A DNA stretch of 7,786 nt from Pseudomonadota bacterium (GTDB taxonomy: Bacteria > Pseudomonadota > Alphaproteobacteria > Rhizobiales > Hyphomicrobiaceae): positions 1 to 7,786 of the forward strand of contig JAKAXS010000117.1 in assembly GCA_021816505.1 (NCBI GenBank), in the 5' to 3' direction. The position numbers and the translations under genes are program-made. Of this stretch, positions 1 through 5,765 are shown piece after piece. The stretch's first letter is position 1. The number at the start of each line of letters is the position of its first letter. A model generated the notes under the pieces. The model was not told the DNA's origin. It did no database searches and saw only the letters and a program-made list of their open reading frames with translations.

Positions 1-1041
1 CTTCGTTTGCGGCTCGTCCCACAGGCGAAAGCAAACCCCCGGCACCGTGCGGCCTGCGCGCCCGCGCCGCTGGTCTGCCGCAGCGCGCGAGACACGCACG
101 GTTTCCAGCCGCGTGATACCGGCGTCGGGTTCGAAGCGCGGCACGCGCGCCAGTCCGCAGTCGATGACAACACGAACGCCCTCGATCGTCAGCGACGTTT
201 CTGCGATCGACGTCGCCAGCACCACCTTGCGCTCGCCCGCTTTCGCTGGCTGCACGGCACGATCCTGGGCCGCCATGTCCATCGCCCCATAGAGCGGAGC
301 CAGAATGACGCCGGCGTCGCTGACGCGTTCGCGCAGCCGCTCCTCGACGCGGCGGATTTCGCCTTGCCCGGGCAGGAACGCCAGAATCGATCCCGTCTCG
401 GCACGCAAAGCCTTGAGGATCGCATCGGTCATCTGGTCGTCGATCCGCCCGTGCGGATCGCGGCCGAGATAGCGTGTCTCCACGGGAAACGCCCGGCCCG
501 CGCTCTCGATCACGGGTGCGTCGCCGAGCAGTGCGGCCACGCGCGCGCCGTCCAGCGTCGCCGACATGACGAGAATGCGCAGGTCGTCGCGCAGGCTCGA
601 CTGGCTATCGAGCGCCAGGGCCAATCCGAAGTCCGCATCCAGCGAGCGCTCGTGGTACTCGTCGAACAGCACCGCGCCGATTCCGTCCAATGCGGGATCG
701 TCAAGGATCATGCGCGTGAAGACGCCCTCGGTGACGACTTCGATCCGCGTGTTCGGTCCCACTTTCGAGGCAAGCCGCGCACGCAAACCGATCGTCTCGC
801 CCACGCGCTCGCCCAGAGTCTTGGCCATGCGCTCGGCCGCCCCGCGCGCGGCCAGCCTGCGCGGCTCAAGCACCAGGATCTTGCGACCGGCAAGCCAGGG
901 CGCGTCCAGCAACGCGAGCGGCACCCGCGTCGTCTTGCCGGCACCGGGCGGCGCCACCAGCACGGCGGAAACGCGCGCGGCCAGAGCCGTCGTTAGCGCG
1001 GGAAGAACGTCATCGATGGGTAGCGGGCTGTCGAAGCGCAC
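1..1041 (-). CDS. hrpB: ATP-dependent helicase HrpB, N-terminal part (3' end beyond left edge)
   Basis: This is a DEAH/DExH superfamily 2 helicase of the HrpB type; 347 codons are visible of a protein usually a little over 800 residues. Seen in the sequence: Walker A G-A-G-K-T at residues 33-37, motif II as D-E-Y-H at 127-130, S-A-T (motif III) at 160-162, motif V A-T-S-I-A-E-T-S at 276-283, and motif VI Q-R-R-G-R-A-G-R at 324-331. Both RecA-like folds are therefore largely present and intact. The start is GTG at 1041 (protein begins MRFDSPLPIDDVLP). An in-frame TGA only 15 nt upstream, which is the rpe stop codon, rules out any longer start. No clear Shine-Dalgarno sequence precedes it, so translation is probably coupled to rpe, whose stop lies 12 nt away. 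The biological role of HrpB is poorly defined; RNA-dependent ATPase/helicase activity is inferred from the family. The rest of the gene lies outside the window. Confidence 0.95.
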   Translation of the reverse strand, partial: MRFDSPLPIDDVLPALTTALAARVSAVLVAPPGAGKTTRVPLALLDAPWLAGRKILVLEPRRLAARGAAERMAKTLGERVGETIGLRARLASKVGPNTRIEVVTEGVFTRMILDDPALDGIGAVLFDEYHERSLDADFGLALALDSQSSLRDDLRILVMSATLDGARVAALLGDAPVIESAGRAFPVETRYLGRDPHGRIDDQMTDAILKALRAETGSILAFLPGQGEIRRVEERLRERVSDAGVILAPLYGAMDMAAQDRAVQPAKAGERKVVLATSIAETSLTIEGVRVVIDCGLARVPRFEPDAGITRLETVRVSRAAADQRRGRAGRTVPGVCFRLWDEPQTK

Positions 1042-1053
1042 AGGCGCGTACGC

Positions 1054-1743
1054 TCACGCGGCGGCGCGGCCGCGCGCCTTCTCTGCCGCCGCGCGGATTG
1101 CGACGATGTTGGCGGCGTAGCTCTCGCCTGTGCCGCCCTTGAACACGGCGGAGCCCGCGACGAGCACGTTGGCGCCGGCCGCGACAACCAGCGGCGCCGT
1201 CTCCGGCGTGATGCCACCGTCGATCTCGATGTCGATCGGCCGGTTGCCCACCAGCGCCTTCACTTGCGCCACCTTGTCGACGACGGACGCGATGAAGGCC
1301 TGCCCGCCGAAACCGGGGTTGACCGTCATCAGCAGAATGAGATCCAGTCGGTCCAGCACGTGCTCGATCACGCTCGCCGGCGTCGCCGGGTTGAGCGACA
1401 CGCCGGCCTTCTTGCCAAGTGCCCTGATCGCCTGCAGCGACCGGTCGAGATGCGGTCCCGCCTCCGCGTGCACGGTGATGATGTCGGCGCCCGCGTCAGC
1501 GAAGGCAGCCAGATACGGATCGGCCGGCGCGATCATCAGATGGCAATCGAACACCTTCTTCGATGCGCCGCGGATGGCCTTGATCACCGGCGGACCGAAG
1601 GTGATGTTCGGCACGAAGTGCCCGTCCATCACGTCGAGGTGGATCCAATCCGCCCCGGCTGCGTCCACGGTGCGCACCTCGTCGCCCAGCCGCGCGAAGT
1701 CGGCCGACAGGATCGATGGCGCAATGATCAACGGTCTCGTCAT
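1054..1743 (-). CDS. rpe: Ribulose-phosphate 3-epimerase
   Basis: It interconverts D-ribulose-5-phosphate and D-xylulose-5-phosphate in the pentose phosphate and Calvin pathways, in the cytoplasm. The product has 229 residues, normal for this TIM-barrel family. Seen: the N-terminal A-P-S-I-L-S-A-D-F strand (8-16), H35 and D37 in IHLDVMDGHFVPN, H68 in DCHLM, the loop V-N-P-G-F-G-G-Q (141-148), and D175 in IEIDGGI. These are the metal-binding histidines and the two acid/base aspartates expected for Rpe, and all are present. The ATG at 1743 is chosen because family members begin just before this first strand; the frame could extend to a GTG at 1782, but the extra residues do not look like Rpe. 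A 57-nt gap separates it from cbbP and 12 nt from hrpB. Its place behind cbbF and cbbP suggests it serves the same pathway, where it is also called cbbE. Confidence 0.96.
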   Translation of the reverse strand: MTRPLIIAPSILSADFARLGDEVRTVDAAGADWIHLDVMDGHFVPNITFGPPVIKAIRGASKKVFDCHLMIAPADPYLAAFADAGADIITVHAEAGPHLDRSLQAIRALGKKAGVSLNPATPASVIEHVLDRLDLILLMTVNPGFGGQAFIASVVDKVAQVKALVGNRPIDIEIDGGITPETAPLVVAAGANVLVAGSAVFKGGTGESYAANIVAIRAAAEKARGRAAA

Positions 1744-1800
1744 GCCGCTCTGGTACCAGAAGCCTCTCGCACTGTCATCCACCAGCTCTCCGAAGAGCGT

Positions 1801-2679
1801 TCAGAAGAACGTCCGCCGTTTGCGTTCCATGAGCTGCAGGATCATCGGTGTCAGGATCAGCTGCATGGCCAGATCCAGCTTGCCTCCGGGGATGACGATC
1901 GAGTTCGCACGCGACATGAAGCTGTCGTGGATCATCGACAGCAGATACGAAAAGTCGATGCCGCGCGGCGACCGGAAGCGGATGACGACGAAGCTTTCGT
2001 CCGCCGTCGGGATGGAGCGCGCGATAAACGGATTCGACGTGTCGACCGTGGGGATGCGCTGGAAGTTGATGTCCGTTTGCGTGAACTGCGGAATGATGAA
2101 GTGGACGTAGTCCGGCATGCGGCGCAGGATCGTGTCCATCACCGCTTCGTCCGAGTACCCACGCTCTTCCTTGTCGCGATGGATCTTCTGGATCCACTCC
2201 AGGTTCAGTACCGGCACGACGCCGATTTTCAGATCGGCGTGCCGCGAGATGTTGACGTTCTTCGTCACCGCGGCGCCATGCAAGCCCTCGTAGAACAGCA
2301 GGTCGCTGCTGTAGGGGATCTCTTCCCAGGCGGTGAACTTGCCGGAGTCCGTCTTGTACTTCGCGGCTTCCTCGGCATCGTGCACGTAGTGCCGTGTCTT
2401 GCCCGTGCCGATATCGCCGTAGGAGCGGAATACGCTTTCCAGCTCAGCGAGCAGATTGGCTTCTTCGCCGAAGTGGCTGAAGGCCGTGTTGTGGCGATCC
2501 TCTGCCTCGGCCATCTTGGCCTTCATTTCCTCGCGGTCGTAGCGATGGAAGGCGTCACCCTCGATGTAGGCAGCGTTGATCTGTTCGCGACGGAAGATCT
2601 GCTCGAACGTGCGCCGTACCGACGTCGTTCCCGCGCCGGAAGATCCCGTGACGCATATGATGGGGTGCTTGGCGGACAT
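1801..2679 (-). CDS. cbbP: Phosphoribulokinase (proteobacterial class I)
   Basis: It uses ATP to convert ribulose-5-phosphate to ribulose-1,5-bisphosphate, the CO2 acceptor of RuBisCO. The product has 292 residues, the usual size for the proteobacterial octameric, NADH-activated class. Seen: P-loop G-S-S-G-A-G-T-T (12-19); D42, H45 and R49 in EGDAFHRYDRE; H100; E131 and H134 in FYEGLHG; K165, R168, D169 and R173 in IQKIHRDKEERG; and the region QTDINFQRIPTVDTSNPF. These positions match the residues studied in the Rhodobacter sphaeroides enzyme, including catalytic base D42 and D169, so the enzyme looks functional. The P-loop lacks the usual Lys, which is normal for this family. The ATG at 2679 lies 14 nt after the cbbF stop and has no strong ribosome binding site, suggesting co-transcription and possible translational coupling. 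RuBisCO genes are not in the window. Confidence 0.97.
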   Translation of the reverse strand: MSAKHPIICVTGSSGAGTTSVRRTFEQIFRREQINAAYIEGDAFHRYDREEMKAKMAEAEDRHNTAFSHFGEEANLLAELESVFRSYGDIGTGKTRHYVHDAEEAAKYKTDSGKFTAWEEIPYSSDLLFYEGLHGAAVTKNVNISRHADLKIGVVPVLNLEWIQKIHRDKEERGYSDEAVMDTILRRMPDYVHFIIPQFTQTDINFQRIPTVDTSNPFIARSIPTADESFVVIRFRSPRGIDFSYLLSMIHDSFMSRANSIVIPGGKLDLAMQLILTPMILQLMERKRRTFF

Positions 2680-2693
2680 CGGCTGCTAAAGTC

Positions 2694-3755
2694 TCAATTC
2701 CGGAACAAGCCTCGACGGCTGAACAGCGGCGAGCGCTCGCCGTCCGCGTGAGGCGCGTGGTGGAGGCGCACAACGTAGTCGACCTCCAGCCGCGATCCAA
2801 CGACGAGAGGCACGCGCTGATGCAAGCTTTCCGGAATAAGATTAAGAATACGCTCCATCCCCGTCGAGGCGCTGCCGCCCGCCTGCTCTACCAGAAACGC
2901 GATGGGGTTGGCCTCATACAACAATCGCATGCGGCCGTTCTGGAAGCCGGGGCGTTTGTCGCCGGGATAGAGGTAAATGCCGCCGCGCGAGAAGATGCGG
3001 GAGATCTCAGCGACCGGCGAGCCGATCCAGCGCATGTTGAAGTCTTCGCGCCGTGGTCCGTCGAGGCCGGTCAGGCAGTCGTCGACGTAGGTGCGGATCG
3101 GCTGGTCCCAGTGGCGATGGTTCGAGGCGTTGATGGCGTACTCGCGCGTGCGCGGCGGGATGGTGATGCCTGGATGCGACAGGGCGAACGTCTTGTGTTC
3201 CCAATCGAATGTGAAGATGTCCGTGCCGTTGCCGAGCGTCAGCGCAAACAGCGTCTGCGGTCCGTAGATGAACATGCCGGCCGCGAGCTGATTGCAGCCG
3301 GGCTGTAGAAAGCGCGGGCAGTCGGTGCCGTTGGCGCGTTCGGGCGCCGAGGGCAGGACGGAGAAAATCGTGCCTACGGCGGCGTTGGTATCGATGTTGG
3401 CTGAACCGTCCAGCGGGTCCACCGCGAGAATGAGCGAGGCCGAGCGATCGACCGTAACCGAGGTCTCGAGTTCCTCGGACGCGATGGCGGCGAGCGGCGC
3501 ATCCTTCAGTGCCGACAGCACGAGGCCATTGGAGATCAGGTCGATCTGCTTTTGAACATGCACGCCGTTCTTCTTGCCGGTCGGCTCGCCCAGCGGCCCG
3601 GCAAGAGAACCCATGCCGACCACGCGCGCGATCTCGCCGCCCGCAAGCGCCATCCGCAGGACGACATCGGCCACGTCGGCGCGCCCCGGCTCATTGAAGG
3701 CCCAGCGTTCTAGATACGTCTTAAGATCGACGGCACTCGACATCGGCCGCGTCAT
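2694..3755 (-). CDS. cbbF: Fructose-1,6-bisphosphatase, class I
   Basis: It hydrolyses fructose-1,6-bisphosphate to fructose-6-phosphate plus phosphate (Calvin regeneration arm, gluconeogenesis). The product has 353 residues, typical of class I enzymes. Seen: S-E-E at 93-95, the metal-binding signature D-P-L-D-G-S-A-N-I-D at 113-122, the substrate-phosphate region around N-A-S-N at 209-212, R-M-R-L-L-Y-E-A-N-P at 275-284 with metal ligand E281, and the conserved C-terminal P-L-F-S-R-R-G-L-F. The ATG at 3755 is taken as the start, with the purine-rich G-A-G-G-G-G at 3757-3762 just upstream. That spacing is tight, and a second ATG at 3743 is a real alternative four codons in. It is the first gene of the cbbF-cbbP-rpe-hrpB run and follows a 229-nt non-coding leader. 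The symbol cbbF rather than fbp rests on the adjacent cbbP. Some alphaproteobacterial enzymes also act on sedoheptulose-1,7-bisphosphate; that cannot be read from the sequence. Confidence 0.96.
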   Translation of the reverse strand: MTRPMSSAVDLKTYLERWAFNEPGRADVADVVLRMALAGGEIARVVGMGSLAGPLGEPTGKKNGVHVQKQIDLISNGLVLSALKDAPLAAIASEELETSVTVDRSASLILAVDPLDGSANIDTNAAVGTIFSVLPSAPERANGTDCPRFLQPGCNQLAAGMFIYGPQTLFALTLGNGTDIFTFDWEHKTFALSHPGITIPPRTREYAINASNHRHWDQPIRTYVDDCLTGLDGPRREDFNMRWIGSPVAEISRIFSRGGIYLYPGDKRPGFQNGRMRLLYEANPIAFLVEQAGGSASTGMERILNLIPESLHQRVPLVVGSRLEVDYVVRLHHAPHADGERSPLFSRRGLFRN

Positions 3756-3756
3756 T

Positions 3757-3762
3757 CCCCTC
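3757..3762 (-). promoter_or_regulatory. Purine-rich ribosome binding site candidate of cbbF
   Basis: On the minus strand this reads GAGGGG, one base before the ATG at 3755 and about 13 bases before the alternative ATG at 3743. Neither spacing is ideal, so the site does not settle which ATG is used. Confidence 0.4.
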
Positions 3763-3787
3763 TGCGCTGATTACGCGCGTACATTTG

Positions 3788-3814
3788 GCCGGTTAGCGCC
3801 GGCTCGTGGCGCCA
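3788..3814 (-). other. Two mutually exclusive leader hairpins upstream of cbbF
   Basis: On the minus strand, TGGCGCC (3814-3808) can pair with GGCGCTA (3800-3794) across a 7-nt loop, with one G-U pair. Alternatively GCCGG (3803-3799) can pair with CCGGC (3792-3788) across a 6-nt loop. The two stems share bases 3794-3803 in part and cannot form together. They lie about 33-60 nt before the cbbF start. In GC-rich DNA such small stems can arise by chance, so a regulatory role is only a possibility. Confidence 0.25.
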
Positions 3815-3939
3815 GCCCGCAGCGCAGGCGCTTTCACCAATCCATGCCCTACCCCGCGCGAAGCGCAATACCGATCTTACGGAGCAGTGCAGCAATTCGA
3901 CGAAAGGGTGTGAGGTCTAGGCCCTGCGCACAAGGCTCT

Positions 3940-3970
3940 ACCGTGCGACGAAGTTAACGTAAAGCACGGT
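3940..3970. repeat. Inverted repeat with central GTTAAC between gpsA and cbbF
   Basis: The plus strand reads ACCGTGC (3940-3946), 17 bases, then GCACGGT (3964-3970), a perfect 7-bp dyad. The palindrome GTTAAC (3953-3958) sits almost exactly at its centre. It starts 14 nt beyond the gpsA stop. A rho-independent terminator is unlikely because the loop is long and no T-run follows the stem in the gpsA direction. An operator for a dimeric regulator fits the shape better, but no protein can be named. Confidence 0.5.
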
Positions 3971-3984
3971 GGCGCCGCGACAAT

Positions 3985-4980
3985 TTAGTCTTCAGCTTTG
4001 AATGGACGCTGCATCAAGCCGGCGATCGCATCGTCGACGCTGACGTTACCGTCAAGAACGGCCGTGACCGCCTCAGCGATGGGCATCTCGATGCCGCGCT
4101 CGCGCGCCAGCCTGACGACCGCAGCCGCCGTATAGACACCCTCCGTCACCGCAACGCGCGCGCCCATCACGTCCTGCAGCGTACGTCCTTCTCCCAGTGC
4201 ACGCCCCAGCGACATGTTGCGTGACTGCGGGCTGCCGCACGTGAGGATGACATCGCCGAGGCCGGAGAGACCGAGCAACGTCTCCGGCCGGCTGCCGAAC
4301 GCTTCGCCGAAACGGCGCATCTCGGCAAAGCCGCGTGCCACGAGCGCGGCATGCGCGCTGGCGCCCAGGCCCTTGCCGTCGACGATCCCGGCCGCGATCG
4401 CCAGCACGTTCTTGAGCGCCCCGCCAAGTTCAACGCCCACGACATCGCTCGTCCAGTAGAGCCGCAGCTGCCGGTAGCCGAGCCGCTCCGCCATGGCGCG
4501 GCCGGCCTCTTCGCTGCGGCACGCGATCGTCAGCGCCGTCGGCAATCCGCGGGCCACGTCTGCGGCGAAGCTTGGACCGGAGAGCACGCCCTGCAGCGCG
4601 TCCGGCAGTGCCTCGTTGAGGACTTCGCCCATCAGCTTGCCGCTCGCCTGCTCGATGCCCTTGGCGCACATGACGACGAGCTGGTCGGCTTTCAGATGGG
4701 GGCGCAGCTCTGTGCAGACGCCACGCACGTGCTGTGCCGGCGCGACGAGCAGGATCACGTCGCTGGACGCCAGATCCCTGAGATTGGTCGTCGCGCGCAC
4801 ACCGGGGGCGAGTTCCACACCCGGCAGGAACACGCGGTTGACGTGCCGTTCGTTGATGTCATCGACGGTTTCGCTTTCGCGCGCCCAGATCAGCACGTCG
4901 CGTCCGGCAAGCCGCAGCGTCTGTGCCAGGGCCGTGCCCCAGGCGCCGCCGCCGATCACTCCGACGCTGTCGATCTTCAT
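3985..4980 (-). CDS. gpsA: Glycerol-3-phosphate dehydrogenase [NAD(P)+]
   Basis: It reduces dihydroxyacetone phosphate to sn-glycerol-3-phosphate, the backbone for phospholipid synthesis, in the cytoplasm. The product has 331 residues, normal for GpsA. Seen: Rossmann motif V-I-G-G-G-A-W-G-T-A at 8-17, V-M-C-A-K-G-I-E with K107, L-S-G-P-S-F-A at 133-139, E-L-G-G-A-L-K-N with the catalytic K190, and the signature S-G-L-G-D-V-I-L-T-C at 239-248 followed by S-R-N. All active-site elements expected for the family are present. The ATG at 4980 starts right before the Rossmann strand; the frame could extend to a GTG at 5025, but those 15 residues are not part of the family. A weak ACGGGG lies six bases before the ATG. 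A hairpin just after the preceding gene (5040-5061) and the 229-nt gap after it suggest that gpsA is transcribed largely on its own. Confidence 0.97.
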   Translation of the reverse strand: MKIDSVGVIGGGAWGTALAQTLRLAGRDVLIWARESETVDDINERHVNRVFLPGVELAPGVRATTNLRDLASSDVILLVAPAQHVRGVCTELRPHLKADQLVVMCAKGIEQASGKLMGEVLNEALPDALQGVLSGPSFAADVARGLPTALTIACRSEEAGRAMAERLGYRQLRLYWTSDVVGVELGGALKNVLAIAAGIVDGKGLGASAHAALVARGFAEMRRFGEAFGSRPETLLGLSGLGDVILTCGSPQSRNMSLGRALGEGRTLQDVMGARVAVTEGVYTAAAVVRLARERGIEMPIAEAVTAVLDGNVSVDDAIAGLMQRPFKAED

Positions 4981-5039
4981 GCTGAACCCCGTTCTGAACT
5001 TGCCGGTCTTAGCATGGAGAAGCACGCGGAGGAATGACA

Positions 5040-5061
5040 GCCGAACGTCCGCGCGTTCGGC
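5040..5061 (-). terminator. Hairpin directly after the TPM membrane protein gene
   Basis: On the minus strand, GCCGAACG (5061-5054) pairs perfectly with CGTTCGGC (5047-5040) across a 6-nt loop, an 8-bp stem beginning one base after the stop codon at 5063. The following bases read TGTCATTCC, only a weak T-run, so it is a poor intrinsic terminator but a good candidate for a 3' end or RNA-stabilising stem of the lemA-TPM-TPM transcript. Confidence 0.5.
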
Positions 5062-5062
5062 C

Positions 5063-5764
5063 CTAATCCAGCACGATCAGATGGTCCGGCAGCTCGTTCG
5101 GATCGGCACTGCCAGGCGGAAAATGCTGCGCCAGCAGTGCACCGGCTGCTTCGATGGCGTGCACGAATCCATCCGCGGCGCGCCCGTCGCCCAGATCGGC
5201 CGTCAGATGGTCGACGATTGCCTGCCACGTCCCTTGCTGGACCTTGGCATTGATGCCGCTGTCGGCCAGCACCTCGGCGTGATGTTCCGCCACCGACACG
5301 AAGATCAGCACGCCGGTGCGCCCCGCCGTGGTGTGCAGCGACTGCGACAAGAACTGCTCCATCGCCCGGCGGTGGGCGTGGGACTTCTTGATCGACCGCG
5401 GCACCAGGCCGGTGCGCACGCTACGCGGCATCAACAGCAGAACCAGGATCAGGAACGTGGCGAGCTGCGCGAAATAGACGGCGTGCATCGGCCACCAGGT
5501 CAGATAGATCAGCGGCCAAGGCACCAGCAGCGCGATGATCGCACCCCACATGAACGGCACGTAGAAATAGCTTTCCGAAGCGGCCGTCACCACGGCGACG
5601 ATTTCACCCGAGGTCTTCTGCTCCGCCGCAGCGATGGCCGCGGAAATGCGCTTCTCCTCCTCGTCGGTAAACAGCGCCATCTGCGTTCGCTCCTTCATGT
5701 CGTCCCGCTTCTGCCGCTCGTTCTGCCGTTTCGCCATCTGCCGCAGGATCGAATACAATCGCAT
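5063..5764 (-). CDS. TPM-domain membrane protein without signal peptide
   Basis: The product has 233 residues and belongs to the TPM-domain group (TPM_phosphatase in domain databases); function unknown. Seen: a strongly basic lead (1-28), then a TPM-like start F-T-D-E-E-E-K-R-I-S-A-A-I-A-A-A-E (32-48) and strand S-G-E-I-V-A-V-V (52-59). Two hydrophobic segments follow (about 67-90 and 95-112), and then the rest of the domain, with R-T-G-V-L-I-F-V-S-V-A-E (149-160) and V-L-A-D-S-G-I (165-171). The two membrane spans therefore appear to interrupt the TPM fold. No signal peptide is visible, so the domain halves are probably cytoplasmic. The ATG at 5764 is chosen because it follows the previous stop by one base, has GGGAG 8 nt upstream, and the lead codons show 24 of 28 G/C third positions. 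A rival ATG at 5680 (MALFTDEEEK) has a strong AAGGAG 9 nt upstream and would give 205 residues. It works with the preceding gene, probably in one operon. Confidence 0.85.
   Translation of the reverse strand: MRLYSILRQMAKRQNERQKRDDMKERTQMALFTDEEEKRISAAIAAAEQKTSGEIVAVVTAASESYFYVPFMWGAIIALLVPWPLIYLTWWPMHAVYFAQLATFLILVLLLMPRSVRTGLVPRSIKKSHAHRRAMEQFLSQSLHTTAGRTGVLIFVSVAEHHAEVLADSGINAKVQQGTWQAIVDHLTADLGDGRAADGFVHAIEAAGALLAQHFPPGSADPNELPDHLIVLD
5690..5695 (-). promoter_or_regulatory. Internal AAGGAG ribosome binding site for the alternative start at 5680
   Basis: Read on the minus strand as AAGGAG, nine bases before an in-frame ATG at 5680. It is the best Shine-Dalgarno match in the window and lies inside the reading frame that begins at 5764. 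It could drive a shorter product beginning MALFTDEEEK, or be the true start site. Confidence 0.45.
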
Positions 5765-5765
5765 G

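Larger units (their letters stand above)
3756..3984 (-). promoter_or_regulatory. Non-coding leader/promoter region between gpsA and cbbF
   Basis: These 229 bp form the longest gap in the window and hold no convincing coding frame on either strand. This is the natural place for the promoter of the cbbF-cbbP-rpe-hrpB unit. It contains a 7-bp inverted repeat centred on GTTAAC (3940-3970), a short near-palindrome AGCGCCTGCGCT (3821-3832, minus-strand reading) and two overlapping hairpins close to cbbF (3788-3814). No clear sigma-70 -35/-10 pair was found. In many autotrophs cbbR lies divergently upstream of the cbb operon; here the upstream neighbour is gpsA in the same direction, so any CbbR control would act from a distant gene. 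The promoter assignment is inferred from position. Confidence 0.45.

Noticed and set aside
7..996. A 329-codon plus-strand open frame at the left edge
   Set aside because: It lies entirely opposite the hrpB helicase motifs and has no protein-like features.
1744..1782. Extended rpe start at GTG 1782
   Set aside because: The added 13 residues do not resemble the family, and the ATG at 1743 opens directly onto the conserved first strand.
2620..2646. Phosphoribulokinase P-loop lacks the Walker A lysine (GSSGAGTT)
   Set aside because: This is the normal form in the proteobacterial phosphoribulokinase family, and all catalytic residues are present, so it is not a defect.
1264..2751. A 495-codon open frame on the plus strand opposite rpe and cbbP
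   Set aside because: Its product is Arg/His/Asp-rich without recognisable domains, as expected for the antisense shadow of GC-rich genes; the minus-strand genes carry complete active-site motifs.
4981..5025. Extended gpsA start at GTG 5025
   Set aside because: The first Rossmann strand begins three residues after the ATG at 4980; the extension is not family-like.
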